Translations under genes and position numbers: made by a program | DNA from: Paraburkholderia oxyphila NBRC 105797 | Lineage (GTDB): Bacteria; Pseudomonadota; Gammaproteobacteria; Burkholderiales; Burkholderiaceae | Direction of reading: 5' to 3' | DNA length: 64,000 bases | NCBI RefSeq assembly: GCF_000685075.1 | Contig: NZ_BAYD01000036.1 | Span: forward strand, 1 to 64,000 | The notes under the pieces: generated by a model | Told to the model about the DNA's origin: nothing | Seen by the model: the letters and a program-made list of their open reading frames with translations, nothing else | The model's database searches: none | Shown: positions 63,389-64,000 of the stretch, one piece after another | Numbering within the stretch: position 1 is the first letter of the stretch | How the letters are laid out: each line of letters opens with the position of its first letter

Positions 63389-64000
63389 TCACACTGGAAT
63401 TCGTAAGCAATCGCTGGGATCTGAACGAAGCGGCGCGAGGATGACGCAGGCTGATGCAATTCCGCCTGCGATAGCTGCAATCGCAAACCCAGGTCCGTAG
63501 GTCCCGCTAATCCTCAAAGCGATCGATAGCACCGCAGGCCCGCATCCCAAGCCGAGGCTGAAGCAGAAACCAAGAACGCCGTACACGACCCCCAGATTTT
63601 CTGCTCCGAACACACGAGCACTCAAAAAGGCCATCGCGTCAACTTCAGACCCGAGGGCAACGCCTACAAGCACTCCGGCAATTACAATGCCGGTCACGGA
63701 CGCGTTCACGGCAAGCATGCCGATGCCAACTGATGCGAGCGCGAAGACGACTGCGGATAGACGCTGGGGATCTACTCGATCCAGCAATATGCCAAAGAAA
63801 AAGCGGGCCGCGGTCATCGAGCCACCGACAACAAGCATGATGCTCGAGCTGCTTTGCGCAGTCAGCCCACGGTCATTCAAAACAATCGGCAGCGCCCACG
63901 TTCCAGCGCCCACCATCACCGAAACGAAAAAGAAAGTCGTCGCCAGGAACCCAAATGCGGGTGATCGCAGAAGTTGTCCACTCATACGAAGGAGCGCTGT
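63389..64000 (-). CDS. MFS transporter, C-terminal half (runs off the window)
   Basis: The frame is open to the right edge, so the gene starts beyond 64000. The visible 203 residues form about six helices, including the second-half MFS loop segment FFFGILLDRVDPQRLS. Nothing before the first in-window ATG (63985) contradicts continuation. It lies upstream of the alcohol dehydrogenase gene on the same strand, so it may import the substrate of the P450 cluster. The resemblance is to monocarboxylate-type MFS carriers, weakly. Confidence 0.82.
   Translation of the reverse strand, partial: TALLRMSGQLLRSPAFGFLATTFFFVSVMVGAGTWALPIVLNDRGLTAQSSSSIMLVVGGSMTAARFFFGILLDRVDPQRLSAVVFALASVGIGMLAVNASVTGIVIAGVLVGVALGSEVDAMAFLSARVFGAENLGVVYGVLGFCFSLGLGCGPAVLSIALRISGTYGPGFAIAAIAGGIASACVILAPLRSDPSDCLRIPV

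Overview
The window looks like part of a Burkholderiales genome, of the Burkholderia, Paraburkholderia or Caballeronia type. It is GC-rich and dense with LysR, GntR and AraC regulators, ABC and MFS transporters, FAD amine oxidases, aldehyde dehydrogenases and P450s. There are no rRNA or tRNA genes, phage genes or ribosomal operons, so it reads as accessory catabolic DNA, probably from a secondary chromosome or megaplasmid. This placement rests on recognised gene families, not on a database search.

Layout. (1) 0.2-5 kb: an AraC regulator, a TPR protein, an MFS transporter and a MetR-like LysR gene. (2) 4.9-12 kb, mostly minus strand: a compact operon (ABM-like protein, bicupin, flavin amine oxidase, zinc alcohol dehydrogenase), an amino-acid permease, a MalY-type PLP enzyme and a carboxymuconolactone-decarboxylase-like protein, with a divergent GcvA-like LysR gene. 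(3) 13.4-29 kb: RidA; two close paralogues of a PuuB-like FAD oxidase on either side of a complete livHMGFK transporter operon; a LysR gene divergent from a fumarylacetoacetate-hydrolase-family gene and a 2-oxoglutarate-semialdehyde dehydrogenase; and an MFS transporter. (4) 29.4-48.7 kb: a betaine-type locus with a GbcA-like Rieske oxygenase, two ProX receptors, ProV, ProW, GlyA, a third FAD oxidase, a DHDPS-family lyase, an aldehyde dehydrogenase, GntR regulators, a GbcB-like reductase, two tandem DMSP-lyase-family genes (DddP-like, then a DddQ/DddL-type cupin) and a GbdR-like AraC regulator. (5) 48.8-56 kb: a large adenylate-cyclase/AAA/TPR protein, an MFS transporter and an IS110-family element. 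(6) 56-64 kb, minus strand: a CadD-like transporter, an outer-membrane channel, two P450s of P450terp type, an aldehyde dehydrogenase, a zinc alcohol dehydrogenase and a partial MFS transporter, together resembling a terpenoid or hydrocarbon oxidation cluster.

How the parts connect. Two promoter families seen directly in the sequence link scattered genes. The first occurs six times with strict spacing: an (A/G/T)ATTCC-N5-GGAAT palindrome (LysR-type T-N11-A box) about 30 bp upstream of a TTGT -35 box, with a -10 box 17 bp further on. It stands before both puuB-like genes, the liv operon, the FAH/semialdehyde-dehydrogenase pair, the MFS gene at 27.3 kb and the aldehyde-dehydrogenase/DHDPS/FAD-oxidase operon. 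I infer one LysR regulon, probably for a compound taken up by the Liv system, oxidised by FAD enzymes and funnelled to 2-oxoglutarate; its regulator may be the LysR gene at 22.5 kb. The second family is an identical 20-bp block covering the -35 region of the Rieske oxygenase and of its reductase, 12 kb apart, which supports their being one enzyme system. The reductase shares an operon with two different DMSP-lyase-like proteins, an unusual arrangement for a soil-type bacterium.
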